A stretch of DNA of 64,000 bases from Parvibaculum sp046297875 (lineage in GTDB: Bacteria; Pseudomonadota; Alphaproteobacteria; Parvibaculales; Parvibaculaceae): NCBI RefSeq assembly GCF_046297875.1, contig NZ_JBKBHD010000001.1, forward strand, positions 620,001 through 684,000. The letters are read 5' to 3'. Under the pieces are notes generated by a model, which saw only the letters and a list, made by a program, of their open reading frames with translations, searched no databases and had not been told where the DNA came from. Every line of letters begins with the position of its first letter. The first letter of the stretch is position 1. The position numbers and the translations under genes were made by a program. Below are positions 43,301-51,506 of this stretch, piece by piece.

Positions 43301-43532
43301 GCTGATCCTGTCCTTCGGCGCGGGCGCGGAAACGCGCGCCGCCATCGGCGTCGTTATCTTTTCGGGCATCATAGCGACGACGGCCTTCACGCTGTTCGTT
43401 GTGCCGGTCGCCTACCAGACCTTCGCAAGGGGAACCGGCTCGCCCGGCGACACGCAGCGCAGGCTCGAAGAGGAAATGGAGATGCGGAACCGGCCGGGCC
43501 TTAGCCCCAGGCCGATGGAGGGCGCGGAGTAA
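40392..43532 (+). CDS. RND efflux permease (AcrB/MexF-type)
   Basis: The 1046-residue inner-membrane RND transporter has twelve transmembrane helices and two large periplasmic loops. The N-terminus MKLSDVSVTRPVFAAVMSLLLV and early REYPDIDPPIVSI are typical of HAE1-family drug exporters. The proton-relay Asp pair in helix IV is intact as GLVVDDTIVVLENIYRRM (Asp401/Asp402). It shares an operon with the adaptor at 39327-40382 and exports hydrophobic drugs, solvents or cell-made compounds through an outer-membrane channel encoded elsewhere. Confidence 0.95.
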   Translation: MKLSDVSVTRPVFAAVMSLLLVAFGLVAFDRLPLREYPDIDPPIVSITTDYRGAAAAVVETRITERIEERIAGVEGISYVQSASQDGRSRITIEFRPGRDIDAAANDIRDRVSGILDDLPPEADPPDIQKVDSSDDVIMWLNLESPNMNVLELTDYAERYIVDRFSTLDGVARVRLSGARSYAMRIWLDRSALAARQLTVGDVEQALLAENVELPAGSIESTQRQFSARIERSYRSPEDFRQLVLRQGEDGYLVRLGDVARVERAAAEDRTFFRGNQVQMIGIGIIKQSTANTLTVTNGAKAEAERIAPTLPDGMEFRQSYDSSVFIEGAVNEVYKTLGIAICLVVLTIFVFLGSTRATLVPAITVPVSLIATFLVLYMAGFSVNLLTLLALVLAIGLVVDDTIVVLENIYRRMEEGETPLVAAYRGARQVGFAVIATTIVLMAVFVPLAFVEGAVGRLFSEFAITMAAAVGFSSFVALSLSPMLSSKVLKPASGPTRFTQTIDRFFNRMRGRYTQILQKTLARPLPVFGIFGAMILIAWGLFTLTPSEYSPREDRGTFFVMVNAPEGASYEYTAAYMTEIETRLMPLVDSGEINRLLVRAPRSFGNTATFNDGIAVVVLNDWSKRRSAWDIMAEIREITSDLPGVTISPVMRSGFGGGTRKPVQFVIGGGTYDQLREWRDILLAAIDENNPGLINIDHDYKETKPQLRVEIDRNSAGDLGVTVANVGRTLETIFGSRLVTRYVEDGEEYDVILEGERSTQRTPSDMSNLFVRSDRTGELIPIANLVSISESAGPASLNRYNRVRAITIEADLADGYALGQALDYLEALARERLPQGVTIDYKGQSMNFKEAGGALAFVFILGIVVVFLVLAAQFESFVHPFIIITTVPLAVTGGLFGIWISGGTINLYTQIGLIMLVGLAAKNGILIVEFANQLRDEGREFREALVEAAGIRLRPILMTAITTAAGAIPLILSFGAGAETRAAIGVVIFSGIIATTAFTLFVVPVAYQTFARGTGSPGDTQRRLEEEMEMRNRPGLSPRPMEGAE

Positions 43533-43589
43533 AAATATTCCGGCGTCTCCCGGCTTCGAAGACTGAGGCGCGGCGCATGGCAGGCTGCT

Positions 43590-45470
43590 ATGATCGCGCG
43601 AACCGAAGCGATCAACGAACCGGCAGGGCCAGGCTTGTCTTCCGTGCAAACATTTGACGATCCCGGCAGGCTTGCCGATGCCATCATTGCCCGAACGGGC
43701 AAGCGCATCGTGCTGGCGCTGCCGCTCGGCCTCGGCAAGCCGAACCATCTTGCCAATGCGCTGGTCGAGCGCGCGATTGCCGACCCCTCGATTTCGCTTC
43801 GCATCTTCACGGCGCTGACGCTTGAGGTGCCGCGCGCCTCGGGCGATCTCGAAAAGCGCTTCATGGGTCCCGTTATCGAGCGCCTGTTCGACGGCTATCC
43901 GGAAATGATCTATGCACGCGCGCTTCATGCCGGACGCCTGCCTGCCAATATCGAGGTCAACGAGTTCTTCATGCAGGCGGGCAAGTGGCTTGGCTCGCCG
44001 CGCCAGCAGCAGAGCTATATTTCCGCCAACTACACGCATGTGCTGCGCTACATCCTGCAGGCCGGCGTGAATGTGGTGGCGCAGCTCGTCGTGCCGAACG
44101 AGGCCGGAACGAAATTCAGCCTGAGCTGCAATCCCGACATCACACCCGACCTGCTGAAAGCCCGTCGCGCAGGCCGGGCCGATTTCATCTATGCAGGCGA
44201 GACGAATGGGGGCTTGCCCTATATGGGTGGCGAGGCAGAAATGGCGGCGGGCGAATTCGATTTCCTGCTCGACAATCCGGCGCTTCATTTCCCTCTTTTT
44301 GCGCCGCCGCGCGAACCCGTGTCGCTTGCCGACCATGCAATCGGGCTTCATGCGGCAAGCCTCATTCCCGATGGCGGCACATTGCAGATCGGCATCGGCT
44401 CCATCGGCGATGCCATCGGCCATGCGCTGGTGCTGCGTCACCGCAACAATGAAGCCTATCGCGCCCTTGCCAAGGCATTGCAGGTGTCCGGAAAGGAGCT
44501 GGCGCCGTTCGAGGCGGGCCTTTATGGCGCGAGCGAAATGCTCGTCGAGTGCTTCCTCGATCTCATTGAGGCAGGTGTCGTGAAGCGGGAAGCGGATGGC
44601 GTTCTCGTTCATGGCGGATTCTTCCTTGGCTCGCGGGATTTCTACCGCAAGCTCCGGGAAATGAGCGACGAGGCGCGTGCGAAGATCGCAATGGTGCCGG
44701 TCAGCTATGTGAACGAACTTTCTTCCGGCGACGAAGTGCGCAAACGTGCGGCGCGGCAGAAGGCGCGCTTCATCAATACGGCGATGATGGCGACGCTGAC
44801 CGGCGCTGCCGTTTCGGACGGGCTCGAGGACGGGCGCGTGGTGAGCGGCGTCGGCGGACAATACAATTTCGTCGCGCAGGCCTTTGCGCTCGAGGATGCG
44901 CGCTCCGTCATCGCGCTCAGGGCAACGCGGAGCAAGGACGGGAAAACGATGTCCAATGTGGTGGGCTCTTATGGCCACATCACCATTCCGCGCCATCTGC
45001 GCGACATCGTGGTGACGGAATATGGCATCGCCGATCTGCGCGGGCGGACGGATGGAGAAGTCGTGACGGCGATGCTCAATGTCGCGGATTCGCGCTTTCA
45101 GGGCGCGCTTCTCGAGGATGCAAAAAAGGCCGGCAAGATCGCCTCGGATTACCGGATCCCGGAGGCTCACCGCGACAACACGCCGGCAAGGCTCGAGGCG
45201 GCGCTGGGCGAGGCGCGACAGCGGGGCCTTCTGCCGCTCTTTCCCTTTGGCAGCGATTTCACGGCGGTGGAGCAGCAGCTCATGCCGGCGCTCGGATTGC
45301 TGCGGGGCGCCGGGCGCGGCGGGCTTCTCAAACTTGCTTTACGCGGCGGGCCGGAGACTGCCGAAGCCCGTCAATCTCTCGAGCGGATGGGGCTTCTGCA
45401 GCCCCGGACGCTCAAGGATCGCCTCTACCGCCGGCTGCTGCTCGGCGCCATGGCGGGCACCGCGGCCTGA
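43590..45470 (+). CDS. Acetyl-CoA hydrolase/transferase family protein
   Basis: The 626-residue protein has the acetyl-CoA hydrolase/CoA-transferase fold. The N-half (about 20-240) carries IVLALPLGLGKPNHLANALVE and LTLEVPRASGDLEKR; the C-half (about 330-540) has GGFFLGSRDFYRKLREM, then SGVGGQYNFVAQAFALEDARSVIALRATR and YGIADLRGRTDGE typical of the C-terminal hydrolase/transferase domain. It may exchange CoA between acyl groups or hydrolyse acetyl-CoA. Length is longer than the usual about 500 residues because of extensions at both ends. It is downstream of the RND permease with 57 bp between. Confidence 0.82.
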   Translation: MIARTEAINEPAGPGLSSVQTFDDPGRLADAIIARTGKRIVLALPLGLGKPNHLANALVERAIADPSISLRIFTALTLEVPRASGDLEKRFMGPVIERLFDGYPEMIYARALHAGRLPANIEVNEFFMQAGKWLGSPRQQQSYISANYTHVLRYILQAGVNVVAQLVVPNEAGTKFSLSCNPDITPDLLKARRAGRADFIYAGETNGGLPYMGGEAEMAAGEFDFLLDNPALHFPLFAPPREPVSLADHAIGLHAASLIPDGGTLQIGIGSIGDAIGHALVLRHRNNEAYRALAKALQVSGKELAPFEAGLYGASEMLVECFLDLIEAGVVKREADGVLVHGGFFLGSRDFYRKLREMSDEARAKIAMVPVSYVNELSSGDEVRKRAARQKARFINTAMMATLTGAAVSDGLEDGRVVSGVGGQYNFVAQAFALEDARSVIALRATRSKDGKTMSNVVGSYGHITIPRHLRDIVVTEYGIADLRGRTDGEVVTAMLNVADSRFQGALLEDAKKAGKIASDYRIPEAHRDNTPARLEAALGEARQRGLLPLFPFGSDFTAVEQQLMPALGLLRGAGRGGLLKLALRGGPETAEARQSLERMGLLQPRTLKDRLYRRLLLGAMAGTAA

Positions 45471-45586
45471 ACCCCTCCCCGCCTCAGCGGCCACACAGTG
45501 TCGCATCCATGCCGCACTGCAAAAAATAACTGCAATTTTCCGGTAAAAAACTGCCCCTGCCCTTGGAATCTTGACGCAGGGTCACA

Positions 45587-45618
45587 TATATAGCGCCGAT
45601 ATATCGCCCCTATATAGG
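45587..45618. promoter_or_regulatory. Triple TATATA palindrome (predicted PadR operator)
   Basis: Three alternating-AT cores, TATATA at 45587-45592, CGATATATCG at 45597-45606 and CCTATATAGG at 45609-45618, have centres exactly 12 bp apart. They overlap the probable -10 region (TTGGAA 45563-45568, 18-bp spacer, TATATA) of the padR-RND operon. The pattern suits repression by the PadR-family protein encoded 43 bp downstream. An 11-bp direct repeat TTGACGCAGGG also occurs at 45571-45581 and 45639-45649. Confidence 0.5.
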
Positions 45619-45660
45619 CGCCAGCCCGGACGGCGGGTTTGACGCAGGGAAAGCCTACCG

Positions 45661-46194
45661 ATGCACGTCACCACGCTCTGTCTGGGCGCCCTGGTTTTCG
45701 GGGATGCCACGGGCTATGAAATCAACAAGATGTTCGAGGACGGGCCATTCAGCCACTTCCTCGACGCGAGCTATGGCTCGATCTATCCGGCGCTGACGCG
45801 GCTCACGGAAGAGGGCCTCGTGACCTGCAAGGCCGAAGCGCAGGAGCGCCGCCCGGACAAGAAAATCTACTCCCTCACCGATGGGGGGCGGCAGCAGCTC
45901 AGCGAGGCGCTCGGCCAGCAGCTCGCGCCCGACAAATTCCGCTCCGAATTCCTATTCACGGTTCTGTTCGCCCATCTCCTGCCGCGGAACCGCGTCCGGG
46001 CGCTTGTCGACCAGCGCCTCGCGGCGATGAAGGAAAAGGCGCAGCAACTCTCAGAGCCCGATGAGGACGATACGCCGGGCATGGATTTCGCCCGGCAATA
46101 CGGACATGCCGTGTTTACGGCATCAATCGACTTCCTGGAACGCAACCGGCACCTGATCGAAGACGCCGCAATCGAAGAAAAAGTACATGTTTGA
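45661..46194 (+). CDS. PadR-family transcriptional regulator
   Basis: This 177-residue protein has the PadR winged helix in the first 90 residues (TGYEINKMFEDGPFSHFLDASYGSIYPALTRLTEEGL, ERRPDKKIYSLTDGGRQQL) followed by a C-terminal helical dimerisation domain (about 95-170). PadR proteins repress efflux or detoxification operons until a ligand binds. Its 3' end overlaps the following adaptor gene by 8 bp, so it is cotranscribed with the RND pump it likely controls. Confidence 0.9.
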   Translation: MHVTTLCLGALVFGDATGYEINKMFEDGPFSHFLDASYGSIYPALTRLTEEGLVTCKAEAQERRPDKKIYSLTDGGRQQLSEALGQQLAPDKFRSEFLFTVLFAHLLPRNRVRALVDQRLAAMKEKAQQLSEPDEDDTPGMDFARQYGHAVFTASIDFLERNRHLIEDAAIEEKVHV

Positions 46195-47320
46195 TCGTCA
46201 GAAAGAAATCATCGCCAAGGCGACCGGCGGCCGTCTCCAGCGCTCGCACTACATCGCCATCGGCATTGCGGGCGCGATCCTGCTCTGGTTCGCGACAGGC
46301 ATTTTCGGCTCGGGCGGAAACGGGAACGGACTTACGGCCGCCGAAGAAGAGGCGGCCAATGCCGTGACGCCGCGCGTTCGCGTGACGGAATCGCAGGCGA
46401 CGATGCGCCAGAGCTTCATCACGGTGCGCGGCCGCACGGAGGCGAAGCGCGCGGTGCATGTGCGCGCCGAGACGCAAGGCCGCGTGGTCGAACTGCCGGT
46501 CGAAAAGGGCCAGCCGGTGAAGACGGGCGACGTGCTGTGCCGTTTGCAGGTCGATGCGCGCGACGCGCAGCTCGCGGAGGCGCGCGCGCTCGTGCAGCAG
46601 CGCAAACTCGAATATGACGCCGCGCGTCAGCTTGCCGAAAAAGGCCACCGCGCGCCGACAGCCGTTGCCGGCAACAAGGCTGCGTTCGATGCGGCGCAGG
46701 CCCGTCTTAAGCAGATGGAAATCGAATTGAGCCAGACGAAAATCGTCGCTCCCTTCGACGGTATTTTCGACGACCGGCCTGTCGATGTCGGCGACTACAT
46801 GCGGTCGGGCGATGTCTGCGGCCTTGTCGTGGAGCTCAATCCCCTGCTTGTCGCAGGCCAGGTATCCGAAGACCGGGTCGGCGCGATGCGGATCGGCACC
46901 TCCGGTACGGCCCGTCTCGTCACCGGCGAAACGGTCGGCGGCCATATTCATTTCGTCGCCAAGACGGCGGATCCGGCGACACGCACCTTCCGGGTCGAAC
47001 TTGAAGTGCCCAATCCCGATTTCAGGATGCGCTCCGGCATCACCGCCGAAATCATCGTTCCCGGTCAGGAAGTGCTGGCACACCGGATTCCGAGCAGCAT
47101 CATCACGCTGAGCGACAATGGCACGGTCGGCATACGTACCGTCACCAGTGAAGGCCGCGTGGCCTTCCAGCCGATCCAGCTGATCGACGATACGCCGGAA
47201 GGCATCTGGATCTCCGGCCTTCCCGACAAGGTGACCATCATCACGGTCGGCCAGGACTATGTGATCGAAGGACAGAAGGTCGAGGCCATTCCCGCAACCC
47301 AGGTTGGAGCGGCACTGTGA
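46187..47320 (+). CDS. RND efflux periplasmic adaptor (MFP)
   Basis: The 377-residue adaptor begins with a non-cleaved N-terminal transmembrane anchor (about 20-40, SHYIAIGIAGAILLWFATGI) rather than a lipoprotein signal. It then shows the membrane-fusion fold: VRAETQGRVVELPVEKGQPVKTGDVL (lipoyl half), a helical hairpin (about 125-175), MEIELSQTKIVAPFDGIFDDRPV (second half) and a membrane-proximal domain. It overlaps padR by 8 bp and its stop overlaps the GTG start of the permease by 4 bp. Confidence 0.92.
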   Translation: MFDRQKEIIAKATGGRLQRSHYIAIGIAGAILLWFATGIFGSGGNGNGLTAAEEEAANAVTPRVRVTESQATMRQSFITVRGRTEAKRAVHVRAETQGRVVELPVEKGQPVKTGDVLCRLQVDARDAQLAEARALVQQRKLEYDAARQLAEKGHRAPTAVAGNKAAFDAAQARLKQMEIELSQTKIVAPFDGIFDDRPVDVGDYMRSGDVCGLVVELNPLLVAGQVSEDRVGAMRIGTSGTARLVTGETVGGHIHFVAKTADPATRTFRVELEVPNPDFRMRSGITAEIIVPGQEVLAHRIPSSIITLSDNGTVGIRTVTSEGRVAFQPIQLIDDTPEGIWISGLPDKVTIITVGQDYVIEGQKVEAIPATQVGAAL

Positions 47321-50300
47321 ATTCCGTTATCGACGCCATATTGGGGCGGACCCGAACCGTTCTGACCACGATGGTTCTCCTCGTGGCTGCGGGGATCATC
47401 TCGTTCATCTCGATCCCGAAGGAAGCGGACCCGGACATTCCGATACCGATTTTCTATATCTCGATCGTCCATCACGGCATTTCGCCCGAGGATTCCGAAC
47501 GCCTCCTCATCAGGCCGATGGAAACCGAATTGCGCTCGCTCGAAGGTCTCAAGGAACTGAGGGCGATCGCCTCGCAGGGCCATGCCGGCATCGTGCTCGA
47601 GTTCGACGTCAATTTCGACAAGGACGGCGCGCTTCAGGACGTACGCGAGAAGGTCGACTTGGCCCGGCCGAAGCTGCCGAGCAATACGGAAGAGCCGACG
47701 ATCACGGAGTTCAACACGTCGCTTTTCCCTGTTCTCGTTGTGACGCTTTCGGGCGAAGTTCCGGAACGTACGCTCTATAACGCCGCGCAGGCGCTGAAGG
47801 ATGAGATCGAAGCGATCCCGACCGTTCTTCAGGCCGATCTTGTCGGGCATCGCGAAGAGTTGCTGGAAATCGTCATCGATCCGGCAAAGCTCGAATCCTA
47901 CAATATTTCGCAAAGCGAACTCATCAACGCGGTATCGCTGAACAACCGGCTGGTCGCGGCCGGCAATATCGATACGGGTCAGGGACGCTTCTCGGTCAAG
48001 GTTCCGGGGCTTTTCGAAACGCGCAAGGACGTCCTCGAATTGCCTGTCAAGGTGTCGGGCGAAGGCGTGGTGACGCTGTCCGACATTGCCGATATCCGCC
48101 GCACATTCAAGGATCCGGATGGCTTTGCGCGGTTCAATGGCCATCAGGCCATCGCTATCGAGATCACCAAGCGCATCGGCACCAACATCATCGACAACAA
48201 TGTGCAGGTCCGTGAAGTCGTCGACCGCATGACGAAGGACTGGCCGGAAGCGGTCCATGTCGATTACACGATGGATGCATCCGACTGGATCTACCGTTCG
48301 CTCGGCTCGCTGCAATCGTCGATCGCAACCGCCATCGTGCTGGTGATGATTGTGGTCGTGGCGGCGCTTGGCCTGCGCTCGGCCATGCTTGTCGGCATCG
48401 CCATTCCGACCTCGTTCATGATCGGCTTTTTCTTTCTCTCTTCATCGGGCTACACCGTCAACATGATGGTCATGTTCGGCATGCTTCTGGCCGTCGGCCT
48501 TCTCGTCGACGGTGCGATCGTGGTTGTCGAATATGCTGACCGTAAAATGTCGGAAGGGCTTGGCAAGTTCGAGGCCTATGCGCTTGCGTCGAAACGCATG
48601 TTCTGGCCGGTGACGTCTTCCACCGCGACGACGCTTGCAGCCTTCCTGCCGATGCTTCTGTGGCCCGGTGTCTCCGGCAAGTTCATGAGCTATCTGCCGA
48701 TCACGCTCATTGTCGTTCTCACGGCGTCGCTGATTACAGCGCTCATCTTCGTGCCGACGCTCGGTTCCGTGTTCGGCAAGGCCGAGAAGGAGAACGACGA
48801 GGTTCTGAAGCAACTCGCGGGCGCCGAGACGGGCGACATTCGCGCCCTTCCGGGCTTCACGGGCTCCTATGTCCGCCTGCTCGACAAGCTCATCTACTAT
48901 CCCGGCCGCGTTCTTGCCGCGACCGGCGCCGTGATCTTCATCACGATCTTCATTTTCAGTTCGTTCAACAATGGTGTCGAATTCTTTGTCGACACCGAGC
49001 CGGAGCGCGCCATCGTGATCGTCAGTGCGCGCGGCAATCTCTCTGCCGCCGATACGCTGACGCTGGCGCAGGATGTCGAGAATATCGTACTGGCGACCGA
49101 AGGCGTGCAGACCGTCTTCACGCGCACGTCGCCCGGCCTTGGCGAGCGAGGCGGACGCGGCAACGATGTGCCGAAAGACATGATCGCGCAGCTCCTGATC
49201 GAGTTCAAACCATATGAGGAACGCCGAAAGGGCGCGGTCATTCTGGAGGAAATCCGGCAGAAGACGGCCCCGCTTCCAGGCATCAGGGTGGAAGTGCGCA
49301 AGCAGGAAGACGGGCCGCCGACCGGCAAGGATATCCAGATCGAGCTGACCTCGCCCGACTATCAGAAGCTGCTTGCAACGACCGCTTTCATTCGCGATCA
49401 CCTCGACAAGAATGTCGACGGCCTGATCGATATCGAGGATGGACGGCCGTTGCCGGGCATCGAATGGGTGCTGACGGTGGACCGCGAATTGGCGGGCCGC
49501 TTCGGCGCGGATGTAACGTCCGTCGGCTCGGTGATCCAGCTCGTGACCAACGGCATTCTGATCGGCGAGTACCGGCCTGACGATGCCCGCGACGAAGTCG
49601 ATATTCGCGTCCGGTTCCCGGACAATTTCCGGGTACTCGATCAGCTCGACAATCTGCGGGTGCAGACGCCCATGGGCCTCGTGCCGATCAGCAATTTTGT
49701 GACGCGCGAAGCGCGGCCGCAGGTGAGTTCCATCGAACGCATCAACGGCGTTCGCCGTATCGTCATAAAGGCGAACACGGCAATCGACCCTGCCACCGGC
49801 AGCAAGATCAATGTCGATTCGAAAGTCGGCGAGCTTGCCGAATGGGTATCGCAGCAGCAAATCGACCCGGCAGTGAATGTCCGCTTCCGCGGCGCGAACG
49901 AAGAGCAGGCGGAATCGGCGGCCTTCCTCGGCGGCGCGCTGATCGGTGCGCTGTTCCTGATGTTCATCATCCTGCTGACGCAGTTCAACAGCTTCTACCA
50001 CTCGGTGCTGACGCTCTCGACCGTGGTGCTGTCGACGCTCGGTGCGCTGATCGGCATGGTTGTGACAGGGCAGCCCTTCTCCGTCATCATGACGGGCACG
50101 GGCATTGTGGCACTTGCCGGCATCGTCGTGAACAATTCGATCGTTCTGATCGATACGTTCCAGCGGCTGCGCGCGGAAACCGCGGATGTGATCGAGGCGG
50201 TGTTACGCACCGCAGGCCAGCGCCTGCGACCGATCATGCTGACGACGATCACGACCATGTTCGGGCTTCTGCCGATGGCAACCCAGCTCAACCTCAATTT

Positions 50301-50520
50301 TGTGACACGCGAAATCGTGGTTGGCGGTCCGGTTGCGGTCTGGTGGGTGCAGCTCTCGACCGCGATCATTTTCGGTCTCGGCTTCTCGACGCTGCTGACA
50401 CTGGTACTCGTGCCGGTGCTGCTGGCGGCGCCGGGCGTCATACGCGCAAAGAGGGCGGCGCGGCGGCGCGGCGATGCGGAATGGAATACGCCCCTGGAGG
50501 CGCGGCGCGCAGCCGAGTAA
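47317..50520 (+). CDS. RND efflux permease
   Basis: The 1067-residue RND transporter starts with GTG (47317) overlapping the adaptor stop (GTGA). It begins MNSVIDAILGRTRTVLTTMVLL and has two six-helix bundles with large periplasmic loops. In helix IV the proton-relay region reads GLLVDGAIVVVEYADRKM (Asp398 followed by Gly399), that is, one Asp where the first RND pump in this window has two. This single-Asp form is common in HME-type and some other RND proteins. The pump is governed by the PadR at 45661-46194. Confidence 0.94.
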   Translation: MNSVIDAILGRTRTVLTTMVLLVAAGIISFISIPKEADPDIPIPIFYISIVHHGISPEDSERLLIRPMETELRSLEGLKELRAIASQGHAGIVLEFDVNFDKDGALQDVREKVDLARPKLPSNTEEPTITEFNTSLFPVLVVTLSGEVPERTLYNAAQALKDEIEAIPTVLQADLVGHREELLEIVIDPAKLESYNISQSELINAVSLNNRLVAAGNIDTGQGRFSVKVPGLFETRKDVLELPVKVSGEGVVTLSDIADIRRTFKDPDGFARFNGHQAIAIEITKRIGTNIIDNNVQVREVVDRMTKDWPEAVHVDYTMDASDWIYRSLGSLQSSIATAIVLVMIVVVAALGLRSAMLVGIAIPTSFMIGFFFLSSSGYTVNMMVMFGMLLAVGLLVDGAIVVVEYADRKMSEGLGKFEAYALASKRMFWPVTSSTATTLAAFLPMLLWPGVSGKFMSYLPITLIVVLTASLITALIFVPTLGSVFGKAEKENDEVLKQLAGAETGDIRALPGFTGSYVRLLDKLIYYPGRVLAATGAVIFITIFIFSSFNNGVEFFVDTEPERAIVIVSARGNLSAADTLTLAQDVENIVLATEGVQTVFTRTSPGLGERGGRGNDVPKDMIAQLLIEFKPYEERRKGAVILEEIRQKTAPLPGIRVEVRKQEDGPPTGKDIQIELTSPDYQKLLATTAFIRDHLDKNVDGLIDIEDGRPLPGIEWVLTVDRELAGRFGADVTSVGSVIQLVTNGILIGEYRPDDARDEVDIRVRFPDNFRVLDQLDNLRVQTPMGLVPISNFVTREARPQVSSIERINGVRRIVIKANTAIDPATGSKINVDSKVGELAEWVSQQQIDPAVNVRFRGANEEQAESAAFLGGALIGALFLMFIILLTQFNSFYHSVLTLSTVVLSTLGALIGMVVTGQPFSVIMTGTGIVALAGIVVNNSIVLIDTFQRLRAETADVIEAVLRTAGQRLRPIMLTTITTMFGLLPMATQLNLNFVTREIVVGGPVAVWWVQLSTAIIFGLGFSTLLTLVLVPVLLAAPGVIRAKRAARRRGDAEWNTPLEARRAAE

Positions 50521-50526
50521 GGCCGC

Positions 50527-51384
50527 TCAAGCCTCGTCGATAACCGGATTTGAAAGCAGGCCGACACCTTCGATCTCGATCTCGATCGTGTCGCCTGCCT
50601 TCATCCAGAGGGGCGGCGTCCGCGCAAAGCCGACGCCGGCCGGTGTTCCCATCACCAGCACGTCTCCCGCCTCGAGCGTGAGACATTGCGCAAGCAGCAT
50701 GATCGTCTCGTCGACCGGGAAGATCATGTCGCGCGTGTTGGCGCTCTGCATGACCTTGCCGTTCAGCCGGGACTCGATATGGAGGCCCGTGGCACCGGGC
50801 GGCAGCTCGTCCGCCGTCACAAAGGCGGGGCCAAAGGGTCCGGTCGCATCGAAATTCTTGCCAATGGTCCATTGCGGTGTGCGGCGCTGATAGTCGCGCA
50901 CCGAGACATCGTTGAAGCAGGCATAACCGGCTACATAAGAAGGCGCATCGGCCCTGGAGACATGGCGCGGTACGCGGCGGCCGATCACGGCGGCGAGCTC
51001 CGCTTCGAAATCGAGCTGTTCGGAGACGCGCGGCCGAATGACCGGCGCGTCATGGCCGATCAGCGTGGTCGCGCCGCGCATGAAGAAATTAGGGTAATCG
51101 GGCTTTTCCCGGCCGCCTTCCGCGGCGTGCTCGGCATAATTGAGCCCGAGGCAGATGATCTTGCCGGGCCGGGGAAGCACGGGCAGCAGCTTCGTGCCTT
51201 CGAGCGGGTGCCGAGGCGCCCCGGCGGCACAGCCCGCGGCTTCCGCAAGGGCACCCTCGCCCGCCTGAAGCAGACCGAGAAGCGAAAGAGCTGCACCCGT
51301 TTCCGCCGTGAGATCGGCGATTTCGCCGCCCGTCAGCAAGCCGAGCCGGGCCTCGCCTGCCCGTTCGAACGTCACAAACCGCAT
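50527..51384 (-). CDS. Fumarylacetoacetate hydrolase (FAH)-family protein
   Basis: The 285-residue enzyme is of the FAH superfamily, which cleaves or isomerises 2-keto acid or acylpyruvate-type substrates. The metal-binding carboxylates lie in the QLDFEAELAAVIG segment and in YACFNDVSVRDYQ; substrate-binding WTIGKNFDATGPFGPAFVT and GDVLVMGTPAGVGFAR are conserved. Start ATG 51384 gives the normal MRFVTFER opening; an upstream extension lacks similarity. It is divergent from the Baeyer-Villiger monooxygenase and converges on the RND permease with 6 bp between stops. Confidence 0.9.
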   Translation of the reverse strand: MRFVTFERAGEARLGLLTGGEIADLTAETGAALSLLGLLQAGEGALAEAAGCAAGAPRHPLEGTKLLPVLPRPGKIICLGLNYAEHAAEGGREKPDYPNFFMRGATTLIGHDAPVIRPRVSEQLDFEAELAAVIGRRVPRHVSRADAPSYVAGYACFNDVSVRDYQRRTPQWTIGKNFDATGPFGPAFVTADELPPGATGLHIESRLNGKVMQSANTRDMIFPVDETIMLLAQCLTLEAGDVLVMGTPAGVGFARTPPLWMKAGDTIEIEIEGVGLLSNPVIDEA

Positions 51385-51506
51385 TTCGTCCTCCGCATTC
51401 CGCCGCGGGACTTTGCGCCGGAAGCGCATTCCTTTCAATCCCGCTTTTTTCTGGCGCGCTTACCGGTCTAGACTTGGGAAAAGAAAAATGAGGGAGGAGA
51501 AATATC

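Noticed and set aside
41847..45170. 1107-codon open frame antisense to the RND permease and acetyl-CoA hydrolase gene
   Set aside because: It mirrors strong plus-strand genes with known domains, has no recognisable family, and is Arg/His/Gly-rich as expected for an antisense frame in GC-rich DNA.
48442..50001. 519-codon frame antisense to the second RND permease
   Set aside because: It lies wholly inside a clear RND gene and shows no domain pattern.
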